A stretch of 64,000 nt of DNA. Source: an uncultured Clostridia bacterium. Its GTDB lineage: Bacteria > Bacillota > Clostridia > Christensenellales > UBA1242. Position numbers and translations under genes: made by a program. The stretch's first letter is position 1. Each line of letters opens with the position of its first letter. Positions 43,665-53,292 of this stretch are shown one piece after another. The notes under the pieces were generated by a model. It searched no databases, was not told the origin of the DNA, and saw only the letters and a list, made by a program, of their open reading frames with translations. The stretch is from assembly GCA_934756675.1 (NCBI GenBank), contig CAKVLG010000002.1, forward strand, positions 65,796 through 129,795. Direction: 5' to 3'.

Positions 43665-44920
43665 GAACAGTATCTATAATAACTCTCGGTTGCAAAGTTA
43701 ACCAATACGAAAGTTTGGGACTGGCAAGCGAGCTTGAAAAGAAAGGTTACACAGTAAACATCGGTCTAATTCCAGCCGATGTTTTTGTGCTTAATACGTG
43801 CGCGGTAACAAACGAGTCCGAAAGAAAATCTCGCGGTCTTATAACAAAAGTTCTAAAACTCAATCCAAATGCAAAAGTCTATGTTTGCGGTTGTTCTTCG
43901 CAAAACAATCCACAAAAATTTGCCGAAAGGGAAGGTGTTGTTTCTGTTATTGGAACGGCAAACAAAATGCGTCTTGTTGAGATGATTGAAAAAGACATGC
44001 GAATTATCGACAACAAAATGATTGATAATTATGATGAAGTTTATCACCCAATTCGCAATCGTACGCGTAGCTACATAAAAATACAAGATGGTTGCAATAA
44101 CTTTTGTTCGTACTGTCTTATTCCATATGTTCGTGGAAGGGAAAGAAGTAGAAAGTTAGAAGATATTAAAGCAGAAATTGATGAGCTTGAAAAGGTGACA
44201 AAAGAAGTTGTTTTAACAGGTATCAACATGACCAACTATGGCTCAGATTGGAACTATGAAAAGACACTTGAAGATGTTGTAAAATTGTTTGCGGGCAAGT
44301 CTGTAAGATTTAGAATTAGCAGCCTAGAAGCAAAAATTATTTCAGATGAATTTTTAAAAACACTAAAAAGTTTACCTAATTTTTGCCCACACTTTCACTT
44401 ATCTATGCAAAGTGGTAGCAATGCTGTTTTGCGTGACATGAATAGGCACTATACCAAAGAAGAATTTTTGGAAAAGGTGCAACTAATTCGCAAATATTTT
44501 CCGCATGCTGGCATAACAACAGATGTAATTGTTGGCTTCCCAACAGAAACAGAAGAGTGTTTTGAAGAAACCATGCAAACGGTTGAAAAGGCACACTTTA
44601 CAGAGATGCACATTTTCCCATATTCGCCGCGTAATGGAACAGTAGCACTAAGGCTAAAATGTGTTGCAAAAAATGTTCCAGAAAGGGTTAAAAAAATAAC
44701 CGATCTTGCAACCAAAATGCACACTGAATTTATCGAAAGTGAAAAGGGGCAAGAGCTTAGTGTTTTGGTAGAAGAAATCATAGATGATTATGCAGTTGGG
44801 CACAGCAAAAACTACATAAAATGCTATATAGAAGATGGAAAAAACATTGCACCAGATAGTGTTGTGAAAGTTAAAATTGACGAACCTTATATAGACGGTG
44901 CAAAGGTAAAATTATGCTAG
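43661..44920 (+). CDS. mtaB: tRNA (t6A37) methylthiotransferase MtaB
   Basis: A 419-residue radical SAM enzyme that converts t6A to ms2t6A at position 37 of tRNAs. The N-terminal cluster Cys residues are in LGCKVNQYE, LNTCAVTNESE and YVCGCSSQN. The radical SAM motif is CNNFCSYCLIPYVRGRERS. A C-terminal TRAM-like domain binds tRNA. In Bacillus prmA and rsmE lie between dnaJ and mtaB; here mtaB overlaps dnaJ directly (ATGA). It thereby becomes part of the heat-shock operon. Confidence 0.95.
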   Translation: MRTVSIITLGCKVNQYESLGLASELEKKGYTVNIGLIPADVFVLNTCAVTNESERKSRGLITKVLKLNPNAKVYVCGCSSQNNPQKFAEREGVVSVIGTANKMRLVEMIEKDMRIIDNKMIDNYDEVYHPIRNRTRSYIKIQDGCNNFCSYCLIPYVRGRERSRKLEDIKAEIDELEKVTKEVVLTGINMTNYGSDWNYEKTLEDVVKLFAGKSVRFRISSLEAKIISDEFLKTLKSLPNFCPHFHLSMQSGSNAVLRDMNRHYTKEEFLEKVQLIRKYFPHAGITTDVIVGFPTETEECFEETMQTVEKAHFTEMHIFPYSPRNGTVALRLKCVAKNVPERVKKITDLATKMHTEFIESEKGQELSVLVEEIIDDYAVGHSKNYIKCYIEDGKNIAPDSVVKVKIDEPYIDGAKVKLC

Positions 44921-44977
44921 TTATTAACATTTATTTGCACTTTTTAACGAAAATTTGTTAATAACTGCTAGTTTTTT
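44917..44977 (+). terminator. long-looped terminator-like hairpin at the end of mtaB
   Basis: CTAGTTATTAACA, which includes the mtaB stop codon, pairs with TGTTAATAACTGCTAG (one bulged G) across a 26-base loop and is followed by six T. Confidence 0.55.
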
Positions 44978-45007
44978 AACATTTTTGATATAATTTTTGC
45001 AAAATAT

Positions 45008-45043
45008 AAAAAGATGAATTAATAGCAATAATTCATCTTTTTT
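45008..45043 (+). terminator. terminator of the heat-shock operon
   Basis: AAAAAGATGAATTA pairs with TAATTCATCTTTTT around a short loop and is followed by T-rich sequence. This is a second terminator 90 bases after mtaB. Confidence 0.85.
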
Positions 45044-45290
45044 ATTGCGAAATTTGCATTTTTATTAAAATTTAATCTTGAATAGCGTTTGCGGTTTTTT
45101 GTTTTTTTAACTAGTTTTTTATTGCAAGTTTTGCTATTAATTTTTTGGTAAAATGGCATACAAAAATAAAAAATATTTAAGTAAAAAAACAAAAAAATAA
45201 AGAGATAATTTTAACCAAAATTTTTGGGAAAAGTGGGGTAAAGAAAACACGTAAAAATAGCACCTAAATTTTATTTTTTAAACAATAAAA
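45044..45290. other. A+T-rich intergenic stretch with no gene
   Basis: I see only homopolymer-rich sequence here, with no open frame having a ribosome site, no RNA signature and no clear repeat. It lies between the convergent terminators of mtaB and rpsU. Confidence 0.6.
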
Positions 45291-45312
45291 AATCCAGAAA
45301 TTAATCTGGATT
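45291..45312 (-). terminator. terminator of rpsU
   Basis: On the minus strand AATCCAGA pairs with TCTGGATT around six bases and is followed by TTTTTATTG, 13 bases after the rpsU stop. Confidence 0.85.
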
Positions 45313-45324
45313 TTTTGTTTTTTA

Positions 45325-45504
45325 TTAACCTTTTCTCGAACGTTTTTGTGCTGCTTCGCTCTTAAGTTTTTTTCTTACGCTAGGCTTAACATAACATTCC
45401 TTTTTGCGAAGGTCTGCTGTGATACCGTCTTTTTGGCATTTTCTTTTGAAACGTTTGATAGCACTTTCTAAGCTTTCTGTTTCGCCAACTTTAACTGTAC
45501 TCAT
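45325..45504 (-). CDS. rpsU: ribosomal protein bS21
   Basis: A 59-residue small-subunit protein starting at ATG 45504 with the strong site GGGAGGTGAA upstream. Read from the minus strand it begins STVKVGETESLESAIKRFKR, has CQKDGI and ends in a basic SEAAQKRSRKG tail, all typical of S21. It helps mRNA binding by the 30S subunit. In Bacillus rpsU follows mtaB on the same strand; here it is inverted, with its own terminator. The short length makes it easy to miss. Confidence 0.95.
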   Translation of the reverse strand: MSTVKVGETESLESAIKRFKRKCQKDGITADLRKKECYVKPSVRKKLKSEAAQKRSRKG

Positions 45505-45681
45505 TCTGTTTTCACCTCCCGTAAATTCATTACAAAATCATTATAATCGCTAGGTATAAATTTGTCAATGTTTTTACGCGTTTTTATTTTGTGTCGATTT
45601 TTGACTTATTTTGCATATATTATTTTTTCGTATTTTGTTGTGATATTATTAGTGCGTTAGTTTATTTGTGAGGAGAAAAAA

Positions 45682-46023
45682 ATGACAACACTAAAATCTC
45701 TCGCACAAAAGGCAAAACATAGATTGAAGTCCGTAGGATTAAATGCACCAGATGCAACAAGTACACTTTCTCCAGATGAAATTATAAAAAGATGTGCACT
45801 AAGTTATTTAACTCTTGGAAACAAGGAAGAAGATGACAATCTTTATCCAAAAGTCAAAAGACTGCTCGATAAAAATCCAGATTTATCAAATCCGCTTGGT
45901 GAACTAATTGATTATAATTTTTTTAATAAACTAAACCAAACAGAAAAAGAAAAATATATTTTGTCTTTATCTGCAAGGTACCGAAAACTTAGAAAAAAAT
46001 ATTTTGAAGATAAAAACCTTTGA
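45682..46023 (+). CDS. small hypothetical cytoplasmic protein
   Basis: A 113-residue protein with GTGAGGAG seven bases before the ATG. It is helical, with a basic start (LAQKAKHRLKSVG) and a C-terminal helix LSARYRKLRKKYFED. There are no Cys pairs, membrane segments or catalytic motifs. It lies just upstream of pcrA, which has its own promoter. I do not recognise the family. Confidence 0.75.
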   Translation: MTTLKSLAQKAKHRLKSVGLNAPDATSTLSPDEIIKRCALSYLTLGNKEEDDNLYPKVKRLLDKNPDLSNPLGELIDYNFFNKLNQTEKEKYILSLSARYRKLRKKYFEDKNL

Positions 46024-46049
46024 TAATGCACTAGCGGGTATGTTATAAT
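46020..46049 (+). promoter_or_regulatory. promoter of the pcrA-ligA genes
   Basis: TTGATA (46020-46025) and TATAAT (46044-46049) with an 18-base spacer, 19 bases before the pcrA ATG. The -35 box overlaps the end of the preceding gene. Confidence 0.7.
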
Positions 46050-46068
46050 TGACTCATAAGGAAAGATT

Positions 46069-48318
46069 ATGGATATACTCGATAATTTAAGTGAAGAACA
46101 AAAAAAGCCCGCACTATGCAAAGATGGTGCGGTTTTAGTTACAGCTGGTGCTGGTAGTGGTAAAACGCGTATGCTTACGCACAGAATTGCTTATCTTGTT
46201 AGCACAGGTGTTTCTCCAAGAAATATTTTGGCAATAACGTTTACAAATAAAGCTGCAAACGAAATGAAAGAAAGACTTGCCCGCATGATTGATGATATCG
46301 ACAGCATGTGGGTTAGTACTTTTCATAGCATGTGCACGCGTATTTTAAGGCGTGACATTGCGTGCATAGAAGGGTATACATCTAGCTTTTCTATTTATGG
46401 CGATACAGAAAAAGAGCGTACTATCAAACGTTTTTTACCGGAAGCTAGTAGTGAAAACAATGTTACGGTGCAAACAATATCGTGGCATATTTCTAATGCT
46501 AAAAGTAATATGATGTCGCCAGACGAGTATGCATCAGAAATTCCAAACAAGATCAAACGCGACATTATTATTTCTGTGTTCAAAGATTATGAAAAGGAAC
46601 TTAAAAAATGTAACGCTCTCGACTTTGATGACTTACTTACAAAAACATATGAACTTTTCAAGTCGCACCCAGAAGTTTTGGAATATTACCAAAACAAGTT
46701 TAAATACATTCATGTAGACGAGTTTCAAGACACAAACCATATTCAATACGAACTTGTAAAATTGCTTGGCGGTAAAACTGCCAATATTTTTGTTGTGGGC
46801 GACGAAGACCAATGCATTTATTCTTGGCGTGGTGCAGACGCTTATAATGTTATTCAATTTACAAAAGACTATCCAAATGCCAAAGTCTTTAAACTTGAAC
46901 AAAATTACAGGTCGACAAAAAATATACTCGACAAGGCAAACAAACTTATTGCATTGAATAAGAACCGTCTTGAAAAAGTTTTGTGGACAGATAATGAGCA
47001 AGGTCCCCGCGTTGAAGAATTTTCGACATATAACGATATAGAAGAAGCAGAACGTGTGGCAGAAAACATAAAAAGGCTTGCAGAGTACTCAAATTACAAA
47101 TATAGCGACTTTGCGATACTTATGCGTGTGAACGCTCTTTCACGCGTGGTTGAAGAAAAATTAATAACTTATGGTATACCATACAAAGTTTATGGTGGTT
47201 TCAAGTTCTTTGAACGTAAAGAAGTTAAAGATATGGTAAGTTACCTAAGGCTTCTTTCTAATCCATATGATGACGAAGCAACAAGACGTATGCTTGCGTT
47301 TCCAAAGAAGGGCATTGGTGATGTAAAAATTGCAGAGATTGAAGCAACCGCTGAAGCTGAAGGTAAAAGTATGTTTAATTGTATAATGACAAGCACTTCA
47401 CTTTCTAACGGCTTGCAAAGATTACTCGAACCAATAAGAAAGATGTTTAATGAACTTCGTGACATACTTGAAAAAATGCCACTCTATGATTTTGTTGTTG
47501 AGCTTGAAAAAATTGTTGGTATAAAAGATGCTATTGGTAAAAAAACAGACGATGATGTAAACAAACAATTAAACATTGATGACTTTATTTTATCAGTTAA
47601 GGAATTTACAGATTCTAACACTGGCGCTTCTCTAGAAGATTATTTGCAATCGATTACTCTTATGCGAGATATTGATAATTTAGACGACGAAGACAATAAC
47701 GTATCACTTATAACCGTTCATGCGGCAAAAGGTTTGGAATTTAAAGTTGTGTTCATAATTGGATTAAACGATGGATTGTTCCCATTGTCACGTGCAATTA
47801 ATAGTGATGACGAAAATGAGCTAGAAGAAGAACGCCGACTGATGTATGTTGCAATAACAAGAGCAAAAGAAAGATTGTTTTTATCGCGTGCAAGAACAAA
47901 GTTTTCGTTCGAAACAAAGAGTCTAGAATACACAAAACCATCTAGATTTTTAAAGGAATGCGGCGAGCTGTTTGATGATAGTTACGGTGAAAATCAAAAG
48001 GCAAAAGAAGCCTTTGATGATTGCGACATTATGGAAAAATCTATAAGTGAACGTGAACACAGATTGTCTACAAAAATCAATGTTGTGAATGTTAACTCCG
48101 CTCAAAAAACCGCAAAACCAGCGTCTAGTGGTGTGCAAAATGCTGCATTTTCTGCCTATACGGCTGGTACAAGGGTAAAACACGAGCATTTTGGTCTTGG
48201 TACAGTTACGCTTGGTGTGACTGATTATGTGGGCGGGTTTGTAACTATAAGATTTGATGGATTTGGTATAAAAACATTGTCACTTAAGTACGCAAAACTA
48301 GAAATTGTAAAGGAGTAG
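46069..48318 (+). CDS. pcrA: ATP-dependent DNA helicase PcrA (UvrD type)
   Basis: A 749-residue SF1A 3'-5' helicase for repair, plasmid replication and removal of RecA or RNA polymerase. Walker A GAGSGKT is at residues 27-33. Further motifs are TFTNKAANEMKER, HVDEFQDTN, VGDEDQCIYSWRGAD, LEQNYRST, LITVHAAKGLEF and YVAITRAKERLFL. The C-terminal tudor-like end, TRVKHEHFGLGTV, contacts RNA polymerase in the family. AAGGAA precedes the ATG. ligA begins two bases after the stop. Confidence 0.97.
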   Translation: MDILDNLSEEQKKPALCKDGAVLVTAGAGSGKTRMLTHRIAYLVSTGVSPRNILAITFTNKAANEMKERLARMIDDIDSMWVSTFHSMCTRILRRDIACIEGYTSSFSIYGDTEKERTIKRFLPEASSENNVTVQTISWHISNAKSNMMSPDEYASEIPNKIKRDIIISVFKDYEKELKKCNALDFDDLLTKTYELFKSHPEVLEYYQNKFKYIHVDEFQDTNHIQYELVKLLGGKTANIFVVGDEDQCIYSWRGADAYNVIQFTKDYPNAKVFKLEQNYRSTKNILDKANKLIALNKNRLEKVLWTDNEQGPRVEEFSTYNDIEEAERVAENIKRLAEYSNYKYSDFAILMRVNALSRVVEEKLITYGIPYKVYGGFKFFERKEVKDMVSYLRLLSNPYDDEATRRMLAFPKKGIGDVKIAEIEATAEAEGKSMFNCIMTSTSLSNGLQRLLEPIRKMFNELRDILEKMPLYDFVVELEKIVGIKDAIGKKTDDDVNKQLNIDDFILSVKEFTDSNTGASLEDYLQSITLMRDIDNLDDEDNNVSLITVHAAKGLEFKVVFIIGLNDGLFPLSRAINSDDENELEEERRLMYVAITRAKERLFLSRARTKFSFETKSLEYTKPSRFLKECGELFDDSYGENQKAKEAFDDCDIMEKSISEREHRLSTKINVVNVNSAQKTAKPASSGVQNAAFSAYTAGTRVKHEHFGLGTVTLGVTDYVGGFVTIRFDGFGIKTLSLKYAKLEIVKE

Positions 48319-48320
48319 TT

Positions 48321-50282
48321 ATGGACAAAATCAAAGAAATGCAAGAACTTGTAAAAACCATAAACAAGCATAACTATAATTATTATTCGCTAGATAATCC
48401 CACAATAACAGACAAGGAGTGGGATATTCTTTATGACAAGTTGCTTCGCTTGGAAAAAGAAACTGGCGTTGTTCTTCCAGATTCGCCAACGCAAAGAGTG
48501 GGCGGTGAAATCTTAGATGGCTTTGAAAAAGTTAAACATATAGAAAAGCTTTATAGTTTAGACAAAGCGCAAGAGTTTTCTTTGATAGAAGACTGGAATA
48601 ACAAAAACCAAAAGCTTATTAATTTTTTGCCAGAGTTCACTGTTGAATATAAGTTTGACGGTTTGAGCTTAGCTATTCTTTATGAAAACGGAAAACTAGT
48701 AACAGCGGCAACTCGTGGCAACGGTGTTATTGGTGAAGATGTGACAAGCCAAATTCGAACAATAAGGACAGTTCCGCTTTCTATTCCATATACGGGCAAG
48801 GTAGTTGTTCAAGGCGAAGGAATTATGAAACTTTCGGAACTTGAAAAATATAACAAATCAGCTCAAGAGCCACTCAAAAACGCGCGCAATGCGGCGGCGG
48901 GCGCAATACGTAACCTTGACCCAAAAGTAACAGCAAGCAGATGTCTTGATTTTTTTGCTTATAACATTTCATATATAGAAGGCAAGCAATTTAAAACACA
49001 AGCTGAAGAGCATGAATTTTTAAAACAAAACGGATTTTATGTATCCGATTATTTTTATGTTGTAAAAAGCATCGGTGAAGTCGAAAAGATAATTGAAAAT
49101 GCTGGCAAAATTAGACCAACTCTAGACTTTTTGATTGACGGTATGGTAATAAAGGTCAACGATTTGTCTGTTAAAAACGAACTTGGCTTTACCGCAAAAT
49201 TCCCACGCGGGGCAATTGCTTATAAGTTTGAAGCCGAAGAAACATCGACAAAACTTGTAAGTGTAGACTGGCAAGTTGGCAGAACAGGCAAGCTTACGCC
49301 AGTTGCAAACCTAGAGCCCGTTGAACTTTGCGGAGTAACTGTTAAAAGAGCGACACTTAATAACTTTAATGATATTTTGCGTAAAAAAGTTAAAATTGGC
49401 GATAGAGTATTAATTCGCCGCAGCAACGATGTAATTCCAGAGATACTTGGGGTAGAAGAAGCAAGTACAAATGCTAGGCCAATTCAAAAACCAAAATATT
49501 GCCCAGTTTGTGGAAGTGAACTAGTGGACACCGATACAAACTTGTATTGCGAAAATCACACCAATTGCAAAACACAAATAATTCAAAGAATAAGCCATTT
49601 TTCAGTGCGTGACGCGATGAATATTGTTGGCTTGTCAGACAAAACGATTGAAAGAATGCACGAATTGTTGGGAGTTACTATATATTCAGATTTATATAAG
49701 CTTTCGGCTGGTGACCTTGCCAAAATCGAAGGCTTTAAGGAAAAGAAAATCAAAAACACACTAGAATCTATCGAAAATAGCAAAAACCCAGAACTTTCGA
49801 ACTTTATTTTTGCACTTGGTATAGATAGTGTTGGCAAAAAGACGGCAAGCGAACTTGCAAAGCATTTTAAAAATCTTTCTAACTTGCAAAATGCAACCAA
49901 AGAAGATTTAATCGCTCTTCCAGACATTGCGGAAATCACAGCAAACGATATTTATCATTATTTCCATGATGAATTTATGATAAATGAAATAAAAGAGTTG
50001 TTTCTTGCGGGTGTAAAAGTAAAAGAAAAGATTGTTAATTTTGACGAAAACTCGTTTTTTGCTGGCAAAAAGTTTGTTTTAACTGGCACGCTTGAAGACT
50101 TTTCGAGAGTAGAAGCTTCTAGTATAATCGAAAGCCGCGGCGGCGAAACAATGTCTTCTGTTTCACAAAACACAGATTATTGTTTGGTAGGCGAAAATGC
50201 AGGTAGCAAGTTAGACAAGGCACAAAAACTCGGTGTAAAAATTATGACCGAAGCTGAATTTAAAGAAAAAATAAAAGAATAA
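48321..50282 (+). CDS. ligA: NAD-dependent DNA ligase LigA
   Basis: A 653-residue ligase that seals nicks using NAD. The Ia domain (NYNYYSLDNPTITDKEWD) is followed by adenylation motif EYKFDGLSLAI, with Lys at 111. OB-fold, the four-Cys zinc finger (CPVCGSEL, YCENHTNC), helix-hairpin-helix repeats and a C-terminal BRCT domain (KFVLTGTLEDFSR) are all present. The pcrA-ligA pair is conserved in Firmicutes. It uses AAGGAG. Confidence 0.97.
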   Translation: MDKIKEMQELVKTINKHNYNYYSLDNPTITDKEWDILYDKLLRLEKETGVVLPDSPTQRVGGEILDGFEKVKHIEKLYSLDKAQEFSLIEDWNNKNQKLINFLPEFTVEYKFDGLSLAILYENGKLVTAATRGNGVIGEDVTSQIRTIRTVPLSIPYTGKVVVQGEGIMKLSELEKYNKSAQEPLKNARNAAAGAIRNLDPKVTASRCLDFFAYNISYIEGKQFKTQAEEHEFLKQNGFYVSDYFYVVKSIGEVEKIIENAGKIRPTLDFLIDGMVIKVNDLSVKNELGFTAKFPRGAIAYKFEAEETSTKLVSVDWQVGRTGKLTPVANLEPVELCGVTVKRATLNNFNDILRKKVKIGDRVLIRRSNDVIPEILGVEEASTNARPIQKPKYCPVCGSELVDTDTNLYCENHTNCKTQIIQRISHFSVRDAMNIVGLSDKTIERMHELLGVTIYSDLYKLSAGDLAKIEGFKEKKIKNTLESIENSKNPELSNFIFALGIDSVGKKTASELAKHFKNLSNLQNATKEDLIALPDIAEITANDIYHYFHDEFMINEIKELFLAGVKVKEKIVNFDENSFFAGKKFVLTGTLEDFSRVEASSIIESRGGETMSSVSQNTDYCLVGENAGSKLDKAQKLGVKIMTEAEFKEKIKE

Positions 50283-50366
50283 AAAAATTTTAAAAATAGT
50301 TGTAAATAGTATGCTTATTTGTGTTATACTAAATATATAAAAGTTAAGGATAAGGAGAAATTTTTT

Positions 50367-50579
50367 ATGGCAATGATTGATCCACCAATTGAAATATTAT
50401 TCAAAGAAGCTACAAGCAAATATGCACTTGCTTCGGTTATAAGCAAAAGAGCAAAAGCTTTGTTAGTTGAGCGTCCAGAGTTCTTCCGCGACAACCAAAA
50501 AATAAAACCTATCGAATATGCCAGCGATGAGTTTTATAGAGGCGAATTCACCGTGGACTTTAACAAAGAAGAAAAATAA
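50367..50579 (+). CDS. rpoZ: RNA polymerase omega subunit
   Basis: A 70-residue protein starting at ATG 50367 with AAGGAG upstream. It contains SKYALASVISKRAKALL, the omega core that clamps the beta-prime C-terminus. The short length and the position just before priA match the Firmicute order (rpoZ-coaBC-priA), although coaBC is missing. A terminator follows nine bases after the stop. Confidence 0.9.
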   Translation: MAMIDPPIEILFKEATSKYALASVISKRAKALLVERPEFFRDNQKIKPIEYASDEFYRGEFTVDFNKEEK

Positions 50580-50588
50580 AGGAGTTAC

Positions 50589-50613
50589 GCCAGCAAAATT
50601 TGCTGGCTTTTTT
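50589..50613 (+). terminator. terminator squeezed between rpoZ and priA
   Basis: GCCAGCA pairs with TGCTGGC around AAATT and is followed by TTTTTT. The priA ATG (50621) lies only seven bases after the T-run, so priA depends on readthrough or on a promoter inside rpoZ. Confidence 0.85.
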
Positions 50614-50620
50614 GTTTTTA

Positions 50621-52816
50621 ATGTACGGCAAAGTTATTGTAGATATTGCAAGTAGTGAAATTGATAAGATTTTCGATTATAAACTCACGAAGGATATTCC
50701 TGTTGGTTCGCGAGTTTTTGTCCCTTTTGGCAATAGAACTATCGAAGGGTATCTTATTGACACATGCGAAAAAACAGACTTTGACGAAACAAAAATAAAG
50801 AGTATAATTTCTGCCATTGACCCGTTTCCGGTAATTCATGCCGACCAACTTGAACTTTGCAAGTTTATGAAAAAAGAATATAAAATTGGCTATTGCGATG
50901 CTATAAGGTTGCTTATTCCAAGCGATATGCGTACGGGCAAGGTTCGCGATTTGGTCGAAGTTAAACTATCACTTAGTGACGATGACGCTGCTAAAGAATA
51001 TATGTCGCACTTGCGTGCTAATGCCGATAAACAACGTGGCGCAATACTTGATTTGTTATCTTGTGGCGAAGAATCGCAGGCAACACTTAACAAAAAGTAT
51101 GGCAATTCAGCTATTAATAAACTTAAACAAGAAAACTTAATTAAATCCCGCAATGTTGTTAAGTTCCGCAAACCATATAGCGAGCTTAAGCAAATTGCAA
51201 ACAAAGTCAACCTTACACCAAACCAACAAAAGGTTGTAGATAGTGTTCTGTCTGCACCACAAACGTACTTGCTTCATGGTGTAACGGGCAGTGGAAAAAC
51301 AGAAGTATATATGCATATAATTGAAAAAGTTATATCGCAAGGCAAAACAGCAATTATGCTAGTTCCAGAAATCTCGCTCACGCCACAAGTGCTATCGGTA
51401 TTCCGCGCAAGGTTTGGCGAAAATGTTGCACTTTTACATAGCGGTCTTTCTAGTGGAGAGCGTTTTGACGAATTTAAAAGATTGCTCATGGGCGATGCAA
51501 AAATCGTAGTTGGTGCAAGGTCAGCAATTTTCGCGCCACTCGAAAATATCGGAATTATAATAATTGACGAAGAGCACGACGGCTCGTATAAAAGTGAATC
51601 TAACCCAAGATATAACACTATTGATGTAGCAAGAAAACGTGCAGAGATTTGTGGTTGTAGTTTGGTTTTGGGATCGGCTACACCGTCACTTGATAGTTAT
51701 TACAATGCCATGAATGGTACATATAAGCTACTTGAAATGCGTGAAAGAATAAATAAACGTGAACTTCCACCAATCAAAATTGTCGACATGTGTGAAGAAG
51801 TTAGGCAAGGCAACCGCGGGTTGTTTTCGGACGCGCTTTTAACCGCTTTGCAAAAAACAATCAAAGAAGGCAACCAAGCAATGTTATTCTTAAACAGACG
51901 CGGGTACACTTCGTTCATGATGTGTCGTGACTGCGGCTGGGTGGCTAAATGTGCCGATTGTGATGTGTCGCTTGTTTATCATAAAAAAGAGAATGTATTA
52001 AAATGTCATTATTGTGGAAATAGATACAAGGCATTTGATGTCTGTCCAAAGTGTGGTAGCAAAGATATAAAGGTTGGTTCTTGCGGAACTGAAAAGGTTG
52101 TTGAAGAATTAAAAGAGCATTTTCCAAACGTCAGCATTGGACGTATGGATAACGACACAACGCAGACAAAAGGCTCGCATGTAAAGATTTTATCTGATTT
52201 CAAAGAAGGCAAAACACAAATATTGGTCGGTACGCAAATGATAGCAAAAGGTCACGACTTTCCGTCTGTTACACTTGTTGGAATAATTGATGCCGATGTA
52301 AGTTTGTATCAAAGTTCATATAGTGCGACGGAGCGAACCTTCCAATTAATAACCCAGGTTGCTGGGCGTGCTGGTAGGGCAGACAAAACTGGCGAAATTA
52401 TCCTTCAAACTTATGTGCCAAGGCACTATATCTATAAAATGGCTGCGGTATATGATTATGCTGGGTTTTATAAAAAGGAAGCTAACTTGCGTGAAACAAC
52501 AGCATATCCGCCTTTTGCAAAAATAATTAGGTTACTTTTCACAAGCTTAGACGAACAACTTGTAAAAGATGCCTGCAAGGTGTATTATGATAATGTAAAA
52601 CAGTTAGCGAAAGAATATTCTGATGAATTTATCTACCTTGGCGTTATGAAATCGCCAGTTGGCAGAATTCAAGGCAAGTTTAGATATCAAATTCTAATGC
52701 GATTAAAACTTGAGAAATCTAGTGAGATAATCGACAAGTTATATTCTCTCGCAGATAAACTAAAAACAAAAGGAGTTACATGTTTTGTGGAAATCAATCC
52801 GCAAACACTAAATTAA
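50621..52816 (+). CDS. priA: primosomal replication restart helicase PriA
   Basis: A 731-residue SF2 helicase that reloads the replisome at broken forks. I chose ATG 50621 because the protein then begins KVIVDIASSEIDKIFDY, the usual PriA start; a TTG at 50600 lies inside the terminator stem. Walker A HGVTGSGKTEVYMH, IIIDEEHDGSYKSE and the Cys-rich zinc insert (CRDC, CADC, CHYC, CPKC) are all seen. No normal ribosome site precedes the ATG, because the terminator's T-run is there. Confidence 0.95.
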   Translation: MYGKVIVDIASSEIDKIFDYKLTKDIPVGSRVFVPFGNRTIEGYLIDTCEKTDFDETKIKSIISAIDPFPVIHADQLELCKFMKKEYKIGYCDAIRLLIPSDMRTGKVRDLVEVKLSLSDDDAAKEYMSHLRANADKQRGAILDLLSCGEESQATLNKKYGNSAINKLKQENLIKSRNVVKFRKPYSELKQIANKVNLTPNQQKVVDSVLSAPQTYLLHGVTGSGKTEVYMHIIEKVISQGKTAIMLVPEISLTPQVLSVFRARFGENVALLHSGLSSGERFDEFKRLLMGDAKIVVGARSAIFAPLENIGIIIIDEEHDGSYKSESNPRYNTIDVARKRAEICGCSLVLGSATPSLDSYYNAMNGTYKLLEMRERINKRELPPIKIVDMCEEVRQGNRGLFSDALLTALQKTIKEGNQAMLFLNRRGYTSFMMCRDCGWVAKCADCDVSLVYHKKENVLKCHYCGNRYKAFDVCPKCGSKDIKVGSCGTEKVVEELKEHFPNVSIGRMDNDTTQTKGSHVKILSDFKEGKTQILVGTQMIAKGHDFPSVTLVGIIDADVSLYQSSYSATERTFQLITQVAGRAGRADKTGEIILQTYVPRHYIYKMAAVYDYAGFYKKEANLRETTAYPPFAKIIRLLFTSLDEQLVKDACKVYYDNVKQLAKEYSDEFIYLGVMKSPVGRIQGKFRYQILMRLKLEKSSEIIDKLYSLADKLKTKGVTCFVEINPQTLN

Positions 52817-52818
52817 AA

Positions 52819-53292
52819 ATGGCAAGAAGACGAATTTTATTATTAGGTGACGAAACGTTAAGAAAAAAGAGTAAACCAGTTGAAGTCTTCGACGATAATT
52901 TAAAAACGCTAGTAAAAGATATGTTCGAAACAATGTATAAGGCAGAAGGTGCAGGCTTAGCTGCTGTTCAAGTTGGGTTACTCAAGCGTTTATTTGTTGT
53001 TAATGTTGGCGGCGGGGAACTTGTTTTTGTCAACCCAGAAATTCTTGAAACTCAAGGTAAACAAAAAAGCAAGGTCGAAGCTTGCCTGTCTATTCCTGGT
53101 AAATGGGGCGAAGTGGAAAGACCAAATAAGGTCAGAATTAAATATCAAGACGAGAATGGTAATTTTCATGAAGAAACATTTGTTGGTTATGCTTGTAAGG
53201 CTGTTTGCCACGAGTATGACCATCTAGATGGTATTTTGTATATCGACAAAGCTATAAAAATGCACGACAATAATGAAGGAGAAAGTAATTAA
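52819..53292 (+). CDS. def: peptide deformylase
   Basis: A 157-residue metalloenzyme that removes the formyl group from new proteins. Motif 1 is GAGLAAVQ (residues 44-51). Motif 2 reads EACLS with Cys at 89, where EGCLS is usual. Motif 3 is HEYDH (131-135). I chose ATG 52819, two bases after the priA stop; a longer frame exists inside priA. It overlaps fmt by TAATG, which couples formylation and deformylation genes. Confidence 0.95.
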   Translation: MARRRILLLGDETLRKKSKPVEVFDDNLKTLVKDMFETMYKAEGAGLAAVQVGLLKRLFVVNVGGGELVFVNPEILETQGKQKSKVEACLSIPGKWGEVERPNKVRIKYQDENGNFHEETFVGYACKAVCHEYDHLDGILYIDKAIKMHDNNEGESN

